Assembly: GCA_051453625.1 (NCBI GenBank)
Contig: JBOZIK010000001.1
Coordinates: forward strand, 291,570,454-291,634,453
Direction: 5' to 3'
Origin: Welwitschia mirabilis
Lineage: Eukaryota; Gnetophyta; Gnetopsida; Welwitschiales
DNA: 64,000 nt
In this document: piece by piece, positions 9,580-21,197 of the stretch
How positions within the stretch are numbered: the stretch's first letter is position 1
Layout: each line of letters opens with the position of its first letter
The notes under the pieces: generated by a model
What the model saw: only the letters and a program-made list of their open reading frames with translations
The model's database searches: none
Told to the model about the DNA's origin: nothing
Program-made: the position numbers and the translations under genes

Positions 9580-11040
9580 ACTGCCAAACCCATTCTAAGG
9601 TAGTTTTTTTTTTTTTATCCTGAGATCCAAATTGCGTCGTTTAGATGATCTCATGGTAATAGGACTAGCTACTCCTTGTACACCTTTTTCCATGTTTCCA
9701 TCTCATAGGTTCCAAAAATCATCAGTTTCTTGCCCACCTTCTACTTCCCTTTGTTCAACTTTTGCAACTTCATAATCCAAGCGTTATCCTCTGCAGGTTC
9801 TCCATGTTACTTCACCAAGTCAGTAACATTGAATGTAGGTGAAAATTGAAATACTCACATCTCTAAAAGATTCAACTAGTAAGCTTTTGGCGAAATCTTC
9901 TTCATAATTTTGCACGGGCCAATCTTCCAGAATTGAGCTTGTTGTAGGTTCTTATGGGAAATCTTTCTTTTTGTAGGTACGCCATCATTATGTTACTTTT
10001 CTTACACTCTACATGTCTTTTGTGTGTGTTCATTGCATCTTTAGCCCCAGGGTTTGATGTTTCGCAAGCTTGTTGTACATGCTTATGAAGCTCTGTAACT
10101 CACTTTGCATAAACCTTTGCCATTACCAAAGCTTTCGACATATCATGCAACATATCTGGCATCCTTAGGTGATATCTATATACCACCTAAAATGGTGATT
10201 TTCTTGTACTCCTATTCATTGAATTATTGTAACAAAATTTTGCATATGGTAAGTAATCCTCCCACCTATTTGGCTTACTCTCACAGAGTCATCTTAGCAA
10301 GCTTGTAATGCCACAATTCACTACTTCTGTCTATCCCTCTGTCTATGGATAATATGCTAAAGAATATTGTAATTTAGTATCCATCATGTGCCACAAACTC
10401 TTCCAAAAATGAGAAATGAACTTAATATCTTTCTCAAGAACTATCATCTTTGGCAATCTATGAAGATGGACAATCTCTTTAAGGAGCAGTGTAGCAACAT
10501 GTGAAGCATCATTCATCTTGGCATAGTGAATGAGATGTGCCATCTTGTTGAATTTGTCCACCACCACCATGATGGAACTCCAACCTCTTTTTGGAATGGG
10601 GTAGTCGTAAGATGAGATCCATACCTAGTTCATGCCATGGATTTGCTTGAACTAGTAATGGCATATGCAATCCCATGTTCATCGACCCTTGCTTTGCTCT
10701 TTGACATATAGGGAAACTGTACACCGTCTATTGCACATCATTGTACATGTTTGGCCAATGGCATGACCTCCTCAATAGTTTTGTAGGTTTTATCCAACCC
10801 ACAATGTTTACCCATATCTTCATAATGTTTTTCCTACAGGATGTTCTCTCTTACTGATTGTTTGGAAATGCACAACATACAATCCTTATAAAGCAAGTTG
10901 TCTGAAATATAGAAGTCATAGCACAGTAGTTGATCTTCTGTGTATCATCAGCAAACGAAAGCTTGCAACTTGACTCATCAAACTTTCCAATAGATAGTAG
11001 ATTTTGAGTGATTTCTAGAATATGTCTGATATTTCTAAAT
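9580..11040 (-). pseudogene. Ty3/gypsy integrase relic
   Basis: On the minus strand the order is DNLLYKDCMLCI-like sequence (about 10,920-10,870), an HWPNMYNDVQ-type stretch (about 10,760), CQRAKQGS (about 10,700), PWHELGMDLILRLP (about 10,640), then after a frameshift near 10,570 VVVDKFNKMAHLI and LHRLPKMIV..DIKFISHFWKSLW (to 10,343). The integrase C-terminal part with AYLQKERFPI.TYNKL follows near 9990-9930. The polymerase half and the 5' LTR are absent. The relic is inserted between the Copia integrase and Copia gag/PR, so it is younger than that Copia element. Confidence 0.75.
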
Positions 11041-11079
11041 GTTATTTGTTGTTTGTCTTATTATTTCAACACAAGAGTG

Positions 11080-11860
11080 CCCACCCATTGAATTTGGAAC
11101 TCCTTGCTATGTGCAACACGAGCGACTCCAAACAAACATGCTTTATAGTTGGACAAATATGAAAAGAAGCATCATTATCTAGTATCCAAAATCTTAGGTC
11201 ACACCTGCCATTGAATCTAGGTAAATAAATACCAAACTAGCATCTCCATATATTTAGTTGGAGCTGCCAGGTTCTTCTGACTTCTTCCTTGCTGCATTCT
11301 CTCTCTCTCTTTTTTTTTTTGCCTCTTAAAAGTATAATAATCCCTTTTCACATAACCCTTCTTGTTATGGAACTTACACTGAAGTTCCTACCTCAAGAAT
11401 CTTTTGTGCTTCTACTTTGTTGATGTCTTTTGCCTCTAGTATGAGAATGCCCCCTTATAACATCAAGAGCTTCCCAACAGAGCCCATCATCTTTGTCTTT
11501 TCCACATCCAATAACTTCAAAATACCTATGTTGAGTGATGGCAGAGTTTTAGAAACAGTCATCAAGGTAGTATGACTATCTTCCATGAATTCAACATTAA
11601 GACAACCACCACCTTGAGATCTTTTTCGAATATTATGCCCAAATCATCAATTTGAGCAACTAGATTGTTCATCTCATCTAGGTGATTCTACAATGGGGTC
11701 TCCTCATCTTGACACTGTAAAATTTATTCATTTCAGTAGCCTAGTTATACCTTTCATTTAGGGTTTTCCAAAGCGGATGAACATTTGTAATTCCTTTGTA
11801 CACATTTAATATTTGATTTTTGAGACAAGGATGAATTTGTCTAAGCGCTTTCTTGTTAAG
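11080..11860 (-). pseudogene. Copia gag and protease relic
   Basis: Minus-strand reading gives a Copia Gag C-terminal half: the NHLDEMNNLVAQIDDLG stretch near 11,690-11,640, the LNSW-type motif near 11,590, and a degenerate zinc knuckle KGYVKRDY near 11,360. Next comes a protease start resembling WILDNDASFHI near 11,180-11,150, where the active-site D-S-G reads D-N-D. It is the 5' part of the minus-strand Copia whose integrase and RT lie at 8950-7140. A TC/T microsatellite run at 11,290-11,320 lies inside it. Confidence 0.65.
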
Positions 11861-11865
11861 CTAGT

Positions 11866-12010
11866 TCCGTTCCTTTGGAAGTCCTTACTCTCTGCAACAC
11901 AAACGACTCCAGACAAACATACTTTATAGTTGGAGAAATATGAAAAGAAGCATCGGTATCTAGTATCCAAATCTCTGCCAAATCATAGGTCACACTTGCC
12001 ACTGACTAGT
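11866..12010 (-). repeat. Second copy of the Copia protease start
   Basis: This stretch repeats 11,090-11,220 (shared block TTATAGTTGGA.AAATATGAAAAGAAGC). It probably derives from a second or duplicated Copia fragment next to the gag relic. Confidence 0.7.
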
Positions 12011-12664
12011 GATTATGGTGGATTCCCCAATGCAAAGTCATAAAATAGTATCTTTTTGAGATTTTAACATCTTAGCAAACCATAAAATGGAACTGTTGAC
12101 ACAAAGACTCCTTTTGGTACTACCAAGAACAGTAGGGTCATACAAAGTTGTAACAAAACAATTGTGTAAGGGTTGTGTTTAACGTTGCTCAATCTGTACT
12201 TTCTAAATTCTTTTGGGTAGAGGTTGTGAATACAACATTTGATTAATCATTTTCCACAAGTAGCTCATAATAGTGACATCCCACAATCAATTTGGAGTAG
12301 GAGATTTATTTTCCTGTTTCATCCATGAGTCTTTAGTTGGGAGTCCATTAATAGAACATCGGGAAATCAGATGAGTGTGCTTGTACTTGTGTTTTTCTTA
12401 GTTATGAAGATAATTTGCATGATAGGCTATGTGACCATGTGCTTTGAAAGGTGGCTTGATCATGAGATGTGGTCTTTGTGGGCATGCTATATACTACAAA
12501 TATCCAGAGAGTCCAGAAATGGGAGATTCTGCTTCTAGCACCCCAGAAAAACATGTTATTTAAATTAATCTAATTAGGTTGATACCGTGGATGAGTTGAA
12601 ACTGTTATATGTGAGGTGAGAATGCCTCTGTGACTTGTGGGCTGCTGCTTAGTACACACACACA

Positions 12665-12699
<35 letters not shown>

Positions 12700-13860
12700 C
12701 CCCTGGATAAAGGAAAGCCTGATACCTTTCCAAAAGTGGTTTCTCACCTAAAAAGCCCAATGACAAGGAATGAAATCCCGAAAGACCTCTGAAGCTTCAG
12801 AAAAGAATATAGCATTCAGATTCAAGAGGAGCTTGCATGGTCTAAAACATGCCCGTAGACCATTTTAAAAAAAGTTCAATGATTTAATGGAGGAGGACTA
12901 GTATTCTAAATGTGATTTGGTTCAGTGTTTTGACTGTCATAGACCAGCTTCTGGTAAGACTAGATTGGGCAAATCAGCGAAAAGTTGACAGCAAGTCCAT
13001 CAGAAGTCGTGAGCTTCATGCAATACTTATCCAAAAAAATTTTTTTTTTTAATAACACTAATTCCTCTTAAATATGTTTCTATGCATTTAAAAACATGTG
13101 AAAAATATAACATTATTAGTAACATGTCCATAATGCGTGCTTGCTTCATATTTTACCAATAATACCCGGATGCATTAATTTCTTTCACATTTTACATAAT
13201 CTAGTATATTTACAGTGAATTTAATGTAAATTTAATAGTTTAATAACCATGGATGTCCCAACTTGCAACTGATAAAATAGAAGGTAAAAACATGTACACT
13301 TATCATGATGCATAAACACCATAGAACAAAAGAGATTCAATCTATGACTATTAAAACTAATTAGTATAATTCACTACCTAAATTCAAAATCAAACTTCAA
13401 TGTTGAGTCCTCAAACAAAAAAAGAAAAATGAAATTGGAACTTCAACAGAAAACATTATAGGCTGAAAAGTCTTCTTGGTTTTACTTTTCTTTTGCCAAT
13501 AAGACATACCAATGTTTTTTTCCGGCATGAGATCACACAAGATTAAAGCTATGGCACACAGCTATAGCATAAACTCAGTGAGAAAATGTGAAAAACAAAG
13601 TGCAGTTTTGCTGCTATTTGGTTTTTATTCTTTTTCCTGTGTTTAACAGACATCATTAATTGTGCATGAAACGTGATAAATTGTGATTTGCATTGATCAT
13701 CAATTAGTGTTACTAGTCATGATTTAGATTGGATTTAGAGGGGGAAAAAAGACAAAGAAAAGCTTCTGATGCGGTCCTGGAATGTGCCCTGCAAAATCAC
13801 CAATTTGGGCGGTTAACTATGGATTTGTAAATCAATGCTAAGGAATAATATCGATCAAAT
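12011..13860. other. No recognisable gene; one microsatellite
   Basis: AT-rich intergenic or intronic sequence. A minus-strand Copia leader or LTR might be expected at its left end, but no boundaries could be defined. Confidence 0.4.
12653..12696. repeat. (AC)n(TC)n microsatellite
   Basis: A run of about 7 AC units passes directly into about 15 CT units. Confidence 0.95.
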
Positions 13861-13879
13861 TTAGTGGTTCAAGAGAGAA

Positions 13880-14640
13880 ATGTGTAAAGGTTTTGCTACC
13901 AAAGACATGGGCTCAAGACAACTAATTTTGGTAACAAGAAAGAGGTCATATGGGAAGTTGTGGCTTAGTCAATCTAATTATATTTGGTAAATTTTTAAAT
14001 TAATATGACTAGTTGTATTCCTGATAGCAAGACAAAAGGAAGACTATGTAAAAGCGAACACTTTATATGAATTGGAAAATTTTCCTTGATACACAAGTCA
14101 TCTAGAGGTAAGCAATAGGAAGTAGGTCCATGGACATTAGAATATTCATAAAGTTCAGGGGTTATAGGTTGGACGTTGTTGGCTTTGTGGATGCCAACTA
14201 GGCTGATTGCAGAAATGCCAGAAAATTCACTTCTAGTATATCTTTGCGATGGTAAGTGATTTTGTTAGCTGGATGTCTGGTTTACACTCTTATGTGGCCT
14301 TATCAACTTTAGAGGTAGAGTGTATAGTTTTGAAAAAACCAACTGAAGACATGTTTTAGTTTAGACACATTATTTGTTTGTTTGGGCTTCTTCAAACCAA
14401 GTACATAATTCATTGTGAAAGTCAAAGTGCAATTCATCTAGCAAAGAATGTTGCTTCTGATGCTTGGATGAAGCATATAAATGTTAGGCGCCATTTCATT
14501 GCCTTACTAGAAGAAAAGAATCTAGAGATGCCCAAAGTTCAGTCATGTTGCGGCATTTATTTGGAGATGTGACATAGACATATTGAAAAAAGTGCATCCC
14601 TTGTAATCTTTTTCAAGACTGGCAATTTATTGTCAAGTGG
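13880..14640 (+). pseudogene. Copia RT end and RNase H relic
   Basis: Plus-strand fragments match the end of a Copia polyprotein: YGKLWLSQSNYI near 13,950-13,985, a DANWAD-like CGCQLG region near 14,185, VALSTLEVE near 14,290-14,330, and an open stretch at 14,378-14,572 with IHCESQSAIHLAKN and KHINVRRHFI, the RNase H catalytic D-S-Q-S-A region with D read as E. Stops separate the pieces. It is followed by a PPT and a 3' LTR. Confidence 0.75.
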
Positions 14641-14645
14641 GAGAG
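14631..14645 (+). other. Polypurine tract of Copia relic
   Basis: GTCAAGTGGGAGAG lies just before the LTR start at 14,649, the standard Copia arrangement. Confidence 0.65.
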
Positions 14646-14648
14646 TTT

Positions 14649-15050
14649 TGTAATTGAAAACGAAAATGTCTTACTCCCTTGTTCTTGTGTTTTAAATCTA
14701 TGCTCTCTTGTAAAAGGGGGTTGTAACTATAAAAATCACCATTCATCTTGTATTAAATAGGAAAGTTTTATTTTTGTCACAATTAATTTAGGAGGTCGGT
14801 TAGAATCTGTGAGGATATATATAACCCTCACTTTCAGGATTTGTGGTAGATTTCATTAAACGGTGCTGTTTAACGAGATTTGTGTGCTTTCTCTAAAGGC
14901 ACTTTTGCTTGTGCCTTTGAAGGTTAACTTAGCTCTAGGGTTGCTGCCTGTGGAGAAAGGCTCGAAAGAGACTAAACCATGTAAATATTATTTGTGTTCA
15001 TTGTCGTTTTGTTTGTTTTCTTTAGTTAGGCATGCTGATTTATGTTGCCA
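14649..15050 (+). repeat. 3' LTR of Copia relic
   Basis: The LTR starts TGTAATTG after the PPT and contains a TATA box (ATATATATAACC near 14,815). It also has the GGCTCGAAAGAGACTAAACCATGTAAATATT stretch typical of Copia R-U5, described here by position (about 14,959-14,990). The end is placed at TGTTGCCA (15,050) and is uncertain by some tens of bases. Confidence 0.6.
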
Positions 15051-18000
15051 TTTTTCATGACACGATAATCACAAGAAAGTCTCATTCATACAAAAGAGCC
15101 TTTAATTTGACAACAGCCAATTTCTCTTTCGTGGGGTTAATACTATTTATGTGTGTCTCCATTGTTGCTTGTTGTCTTCTCTAGTGAATAAATGAAGAAT
15201 ACATGTTTAAAGACACAGCCTAAGAGTGCCAACCAACCAAACTCTTGTTTTTGTTTTGACAGTTTTTCCCCTTCATTTTACCTTAGCATGAATCATCCAG
15301 TCTGGGGATGGTCATTTCTAGGGAATATTTATTTATGCTTTTATCCATGAGGAATGAAACCATGAAAGCCAAGATTGATTCCCTAGAGGAAGGGCGAATA
15401 TGGATGCCAACTAAAACTTAATTTCTGTCAAAAAGGGATTATTCCTAGAAAAATAATAATTGCCGCAAGTAAATAAGATATGCAGAAACAAAAACAAAAC
15501 AAAAACAGTAACAACAAGTCAACAACTTCATGGTGGTTCATCTGCAGCCTGCTCCACTCTCAGAGGGAATCAACTCCTCCTTCCTACAGCAAACTACATG
15601 CCGCAAGATGGTTTTGCAAATGGCAACCATCAAAAATTCTCTCCTCAATGCAGCAGCAGCAGTTTAGTGAGCCTTTTCCAGCTTAGGCATAACCAATCCC
15701 TAAGTGCAAATCACAATAAGCCTACAACAAACAGCAGCCAATCAGTGAGCTCCTTTTTGGCTAAGGCATAACCAAAAGCTATTCAAGAAGGTAGCAGAAT
15801 GTCTGTAGAATGCACAGGTACAGTAGTGGAGTCACTTCCTCTCTCACTAAGAATAAAGTACAATTTCAATACAACCTAGAGAGATAGCAGAAGGGGAATA
15901 GAATGATTAAAAGATAGACAAATTTGAAACAAGCTGTGTGTTGAAATGAACATTTCAGTATCCTCACAAAGGTGTCCAATTCTTGATTGTTCGAGATGGA
16001 AGTTCGAAGAAAGTTAGATGGTCCAGTGCATGGAAAGCACCTATAGAACTTTGAGCTAGTCTTGGAAATTTCTTGATTAGGTGTCTTTGAGATAGAGGAC
16101 CAAAACGATATACAAATACCCATGAAAATTGAATGTCTATCAACCAGAGCAACCAGGGACTTTCACTAGCACTCTATTGGCAATTAATGGGCAGTCTCCT
16201 CCCTCTGTTTCTGCAACCATGCCAACTACACCAGTAGACTCCTGCACTAGATGGCAGGTGGCCACCTCCCTGGCTGGACATATGTTGGGCATTGCAAATG
16301 TCTTGAACAATGGGTCTACTGCCCTGCTCAGCAGTCCCATACCTTGTGCAGCTGAAGAGGATCTGCAACAGGATATTTTAAGCTTTTGTAGTTATTAAAA
16401 CATCTGAATTCTCATTGAAAACATTGAACATTTTGACCATTATCAAGGATCTGAAATCTTCTTATTATCATTGGAACTTTTGATCAACATTGGAAGACTC
16501 TAAACTGGTGCTTTTAACATACATATTTTGAGAGTGGAAATGCATATTTTAGTTTGTTCTATATGCCCATACATAGTATTTGTATAAGCAGAGTTTCATT
16601 CTATTTGAATTTTAATTTTAAAAGCTAAGTTGTCAGATTTCAATATAAAAATTATAACTTTTTATGAGGGTATAATATTATTATAACTTATATAGTGCCC
16701 TCCTTGTGAGCAAGCTTGTTTTTCATCACCTTTGTATTTAGATGTTGACTACCTATGGTGGAAGCAGACTCTTTGGTTTCCAACATAGATCTTGATCTCA
16801 GTTCTCCTCTTCTAACCCATGACTTTGTGATTTGTCTCTCTTTGCAGTTTGGTAAGCTGGTTGCTTTTGTTGTTGTAAAACAATAGCATTTTAAAATAGG
16901 CAATTTCTCCATAGAATTTTTGATCCAATAGATTAATATACCAAATCACAGTAAATGCTTTTTAATGGTTTGATCACAGTTTACAAAACACTTAACGTAA
17001 TGATAGATTGACAATAGAACATGAGGTTTAGTCATACCAATGAAACAACCTTTTTCATGAATAACCTTCAGATCAAAATCAAAACTACCATGTGCTTTGT
17101 AGGTCTTCTTCTGCTACATCTTAGCAATGATTTGATTTTGTTTCATGACATGGATCAAGAACCTTTGACATTTAGATTTAACTTCAACTATCTACAGACC
17201 CCTTGTTTATGTGGATTTCTGTGCCATGGGAAAATCCTTGTCAATTCCAGTAGTAGACCTATATAGAAACATGCATTAGGATTCTCCTGATTTTGTTTTG
17301 CCGACTTTTTGATTGCATTTTCTTTCATGGGTGAGTAAAGCCTGTGAGGAGTATCGACTATGAAGCCAACATTTGACAAAGATCTTAGGGCTATTTTGGA
17401 TAACAATTAGAAAAGAATTAGAGAAAAGAGTGGATATGATAGCAAGGGTAGCACAACTGTGCATGAGTTTGCAAGAGATTCATGAGTTGTGAGTTAATTC
17501 ACCCAAACAGGTTATCAACATTCATTGTTCAACCCTCAAGTCAAGCCATGGACATGAGTTCTTGGAATGTTATTTGTCATTTTTCGTGGAATAAGGCATA
17601 AGGAATGTGCTGAATGAAATCAATTTGCGAAGTTGTAAGTTGATGAGATCTTTGTAGCAAGGCACAAGTTGCAATTGTGCTACTTAATTATATCAATTCA
17701 GCAATGGTATTGTCAACTGTTTTGAGGGCATCAGTGAGTAGAAATTTATTGAATAATCAAGTGAATAAAAAGGCATAGATATAGGAATGTAGTGAGAAGG
17801 GTTGCTAAGCATTAAGGATGCCTATTGGAAAAACCAAGGATTGGATGAACGTTGATAAAAAGATGTAATTAACTGAAATGAAAACCAAAGAAAGGTCTGA
17901 TTGAGGAGTGAAGAGGCTGCACAGGAGCAAGGGACATAAAGAGTAGAACATAGCGTCAGTCAATACCAAGTCTCAGAGGAATTACAGATAAATAAATAAA

Positions 18001-19045
18001 GTTGAAGACGATAGATTTGTATGAATATCAATTAAGAAGTGCAGATAGGATCAGTAACTCATTGATGAGTAAACAGTACACTCCCAATAAGTACATATGT
18101 TCATGTAGCTCAAGACAAAGTAAAAATCACTATAAAAAATATAATGGCTCCTTAAGGATAGATACTCAGAAAAAGAGTCATAGACAAAATGAAGATGTGC
18201 ACGCATGTCAACACATAAGTAAGAACTCTTTGTGCTATGAAGAGCATAGGCACACATCAAGATATCATGGTCCCAAAGTAGTACTATAAAAAGTTACATG
18301 AGAAAATAGAAGACGAATTCAGGGATTATTATAGTCATATAAACCCAAGCTAGATCAATTACATGAAGGGTCTAGGAGCAAGGTAATTTCAAAATGGTTA
18401 TGTATCACGAGAGCAGTTTTTCTTGTGACATCTTATCTATCACAGTATGCTTTGGGACATGACAGACAAATTGAATCAATGAGAACAACCACCTTAATGC
18501 AATTAGTTAGTCAATATTAATACATGGGAAACTAGTATGTCAACTCTGCAACACCAAGTAAAACAAGTTTTCTTTTCTTGGGTTGCAAGCGTACTATCTG
18601 ATTTAATATGCAATTTTTTCTCTCAGTATGTTTTGAGTGAACATGTCAGAGATTCCTCTCCTTCGCTTGTTCAAAGATACCAATTTACGAGTCAGTAATG
18701 GAAATTATCTTTTAAGATTTGCTTACCATTATACATTAAATGAAAAGGTCTTTCATTAACAATTCTAAAGCATATTCACTTATCCTTTTTTCTGTTTCTC
18801 ATAGTATGAAGTCATATACACATAAGAGAGAAGTAAAATGATAATTTTCATAGCGCTTAAAAAGATCTCAAAAGAAATCACTTGGCTAATAATCTGTGCT
18901 TTCTGTTTGTATAACTACACTTAGTGAAAAGTTTTACAACCTTTTAGAAGAAACTATCCTACACAACTAATTGACAATATCACTATTGTGATTATGCTAT
19001 CATCTTCATTGGTACTCATTTTCAGTTTAATTTTCAAACTGCAAG
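15051..19045. other. Non-coding sequence upstream of the first visible HIPL exon
   Basis: I looked for the HIPL upstream exons (Cys-rich N-terminal domain and the GGDGG-type propeller segment ending in LLGKI.RLDVD) and did not find them here. If the gene is intact, this is part of a large intron. A short duplicated motif ending GGCATAACCAA occurs at about 15,690 and 15,765. The stretch 16,129-16,398 is richer in GC than its surroundings and open on both strands, with no recognised product. Confidence 0.5.
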
Positions 19046-19224
19046 GTGAAGCTGAGAGAAAGGAGCTCAATCTTTGGGGAAACTATTCTATCCCTCCTGA
19101 CAACCCTTATGCAGGAAATAAGAACTGGCAACAAGAAATTTGGGCACTGGGTCTCCGTAATCCTTGGCGATGCAGCTTTGACCCTTTAAAACCAATGTAC
19201 TTTTATTGCGGGGATGTTGGCCAG
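19046..19224 (+). CDS. HIPL: HIPL exon (first visible)
   Basis: The 179-bp exon starts after ...CTGCAAG and ends at CCAG before GTTTGA. With this acceptor it begins in phase 1, completing a Gly codon before EAERKEL. An alternative acceptor CAG at 19,023-19,025 also keeps the frame open but would add a six-residue LIFKLQ insert without family support. The apparent ATG at 18,988 is intronic. Confidence 0.85.
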
Positions 19225-21197
19225 GTTTGAAAGACTACTCAACTTGTTGACATTTATTCACTGTGTATGAGGATCACTAACTTCTTGAAATCTACAAACG
19301 TCATTTTCTATGCTTTAGATTCTGTGCAAATGCATTTGATGATATTTCTGGATTGCTGACTACAACACATCCACTTTCCACTTGCATGGAAGAAGGCAGG
19401 AAAAACCATTTGTTTGGAACTTTGAATGGAATTTGAGGGCTACTCATTGCAAATGATTAACTTTCCAGTTTTAGATGTTCTTTCCTCTTTAACTGTTCCT
19501 TTCTCCGCCTTGATATCTTCCTAAAGAAAGACATTAAATATAATATAAACCTTGCCTGAGTGGGTATACAAGATTTTCTTTCCATGATTTCTTATTCACC
19601 GATGAGGGTGGTTTCTTTTGAATAAATGTTTTTCTTCACATTATACCCCTTAGTGTGTTTGCAGTTATGCTAGATGTGAACTACACTGACTTACTGTTAA
19701 AAGTGTTTTATTATTACTCTAGGATGTTATCCACATTCTTGTTTCATTAAGTGAAGCAAGCCAAGGTTTCTTCCCAAAGCTATTTCCAGCCATTACAAAC
19801 TTGTATTGCTTTACTGCATAAGACTAACAATTGGCTTCTGTACCAAATTTATTCACTGTAGGTAGCTAGGATAAATTGTCATTTTCTTGAAATGTTGTCT
19901 ACTCAAGGTAATTAGCCCTGTAGAGTCTATACACTAGACTGATTGAATGGAGGTAGAGTAGTCCATGCTATTATGTCATTCATCTTCGCATTTGTTACCA
20001 TGTTTCACATTCATTCATATTGTCTATCTTTCTAGAGTGACTTGAGGCAGTAAAGGTTTTCTGACTATGACAGAAGCACCCACAAATCAAATGATGATGT
20101 TTTCTCAAGCTGTAGTTACTAATGCATCTGATAACAATGAGCATTGTTAAAGAGAACACCCTCAGGGACTAAGCAAGTAACCAAAGGCTCTGTGGAAAGG
20201 TTTACAATTAACAGCATTTCCTTCACAATAGTAGGTTATTAAGAATTTAAGATATATCCAAGTGATCCAACAAGATGCACGTGCAACTTGTATATGAAAG
20301 ACATGCTTTGCCTGTTATATGATCATTGTGTATATGAATTTTATTATTTTACGATTTTGACAACTTTACTTTCCCTTAGGGATTAAACATTTCATTTGCA
20401 GGATACCTATGAAGAGGTTAACTTGATAACAAAAGGTGGGAATTATGGTTGGAGGGTTTATGAAGGAACTGCTCTCTATACCTCTCCTGATCCTGTTGGA
20501 GGAAACACAAATCCAAGTTCTATACAAGCCATTTTCCCAGTAATGGGTTATTATCATAGAGATATAAAGAATGACGCGAATTCTGCTGCAATCACTGGTG
20601 GCTTTGTTTCAAGATCAAATCAAGATCCATGTCTGTATGGAAGGTATTCATCTTGCCATTCTCACTTAGTATTTAGTTTAAAACGTTATCCAGAATTCAA
20701 CAACACAAAATGCTTTTAAGGCCTTTTAATGAAATACTTTGTGCATGTGCAATTCTTATTTGTTTATTTGGTCATGCAGATATCTGTTTGCTGATGTGTT
20801 TGGCAGCTACTTGTGGGTTGGTACTGAAAATCCTGTGGAGAGTGGTAATTTTAGCAGCAGACAAGTGCCTTTCAAATGTTCTTCGAAATCTCCTATTCAA
20901 TGTACATATTCAAACCAGAGCGGTTACCCTAATTTGGGATATATTTTCTCCTTTGGACAAGACAACAATAATGATCTGTATTTACTTGCCTATAATGGTG
21001 TATATAGAGTAGTTCACCCAAGTAATTGTAATTTTAAATGTCCCAAAGTAAATCAAGTAAACTCTTCTGCCCCACAGACTAGCCCAGCACCATCTCCCAG
21101 TGAACCAAATGTTCCTACATCAGATGCCATCAGGGGAATGTGGTCAAGGTTTGCAATGCTACTTTTGGCTTTTATGTATTTGTCTAAACATCTGTAA
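19046..21197 (+). CDS. HIPL: HIPL protein, 3' half: glucose/sorbosone dehydrogenase-like beta-propeller
   Basis: Three exons, 19,046-19,224, 20,402-20,643 and 20,780-21,197, give about 279 C-terminal residues of a plant HHIP-like (HIPL1/HIPL2) protein. Clear family blocks are LWGNYSIPPDNP, EIWALGLRNPWRCSFD, CGDVGQ|DTYEEVNLITKGGNYGWRVYEG across the first intron, FPVMGY, DPCLYGRYLFADVFG, and LGYIFSFGQDNNNDLYLLAYNGVYRVV. The family is secreted, GPI-anchored at the cell surface, with a beta-propeller related to quinoprotein sugar dehydrogenases; its substrate is not established. The tail has an S/P/T-rich spacer (near 21,060-21,115) and a hydrophobic terminus (FAMLLLAFMYL), a GPI signal. Introns are 1177 and 136 bases with GT-AG ends, phases 0 and 2. 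All exons are open and cysteines are kept, so this part looks functional. The N-terminal part (more than half the usual length) is not in the window. Confidence 0.9.
20402..20643 (+). CDS. HIPL: HIPL exon (second visible)
   Basis: The 242-bp exon lies between TTTGCAG and GTATTC. It encodes the stretch from DTYEEV to CLYG plus two bases of an Arg codon. Family blocks GGNYGW and ITGGFV are intact. Confidence 0.9.
20780..21197 (+). CDS. HIPL: HIPL terminal exon
   Basis: It starts after CATGCAG, completes the Arg codon, and runs to TAA at 21,195-21,197. It covers the last propeller blade (FSFGQDNNND), the CNFKCPK cysteine pair, the Pro/Ser spacer and the hydrophobic GPI tail. Confidence 0.9.

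Noticed and set aside
18988-19045. ATG and hydrophobic start giving an apparent signal peptide for the HIPL segment
   Set aside because: The family's start lies hundreds of residues upstream. This stretch ends at a splice acceptor and is best read as intron.
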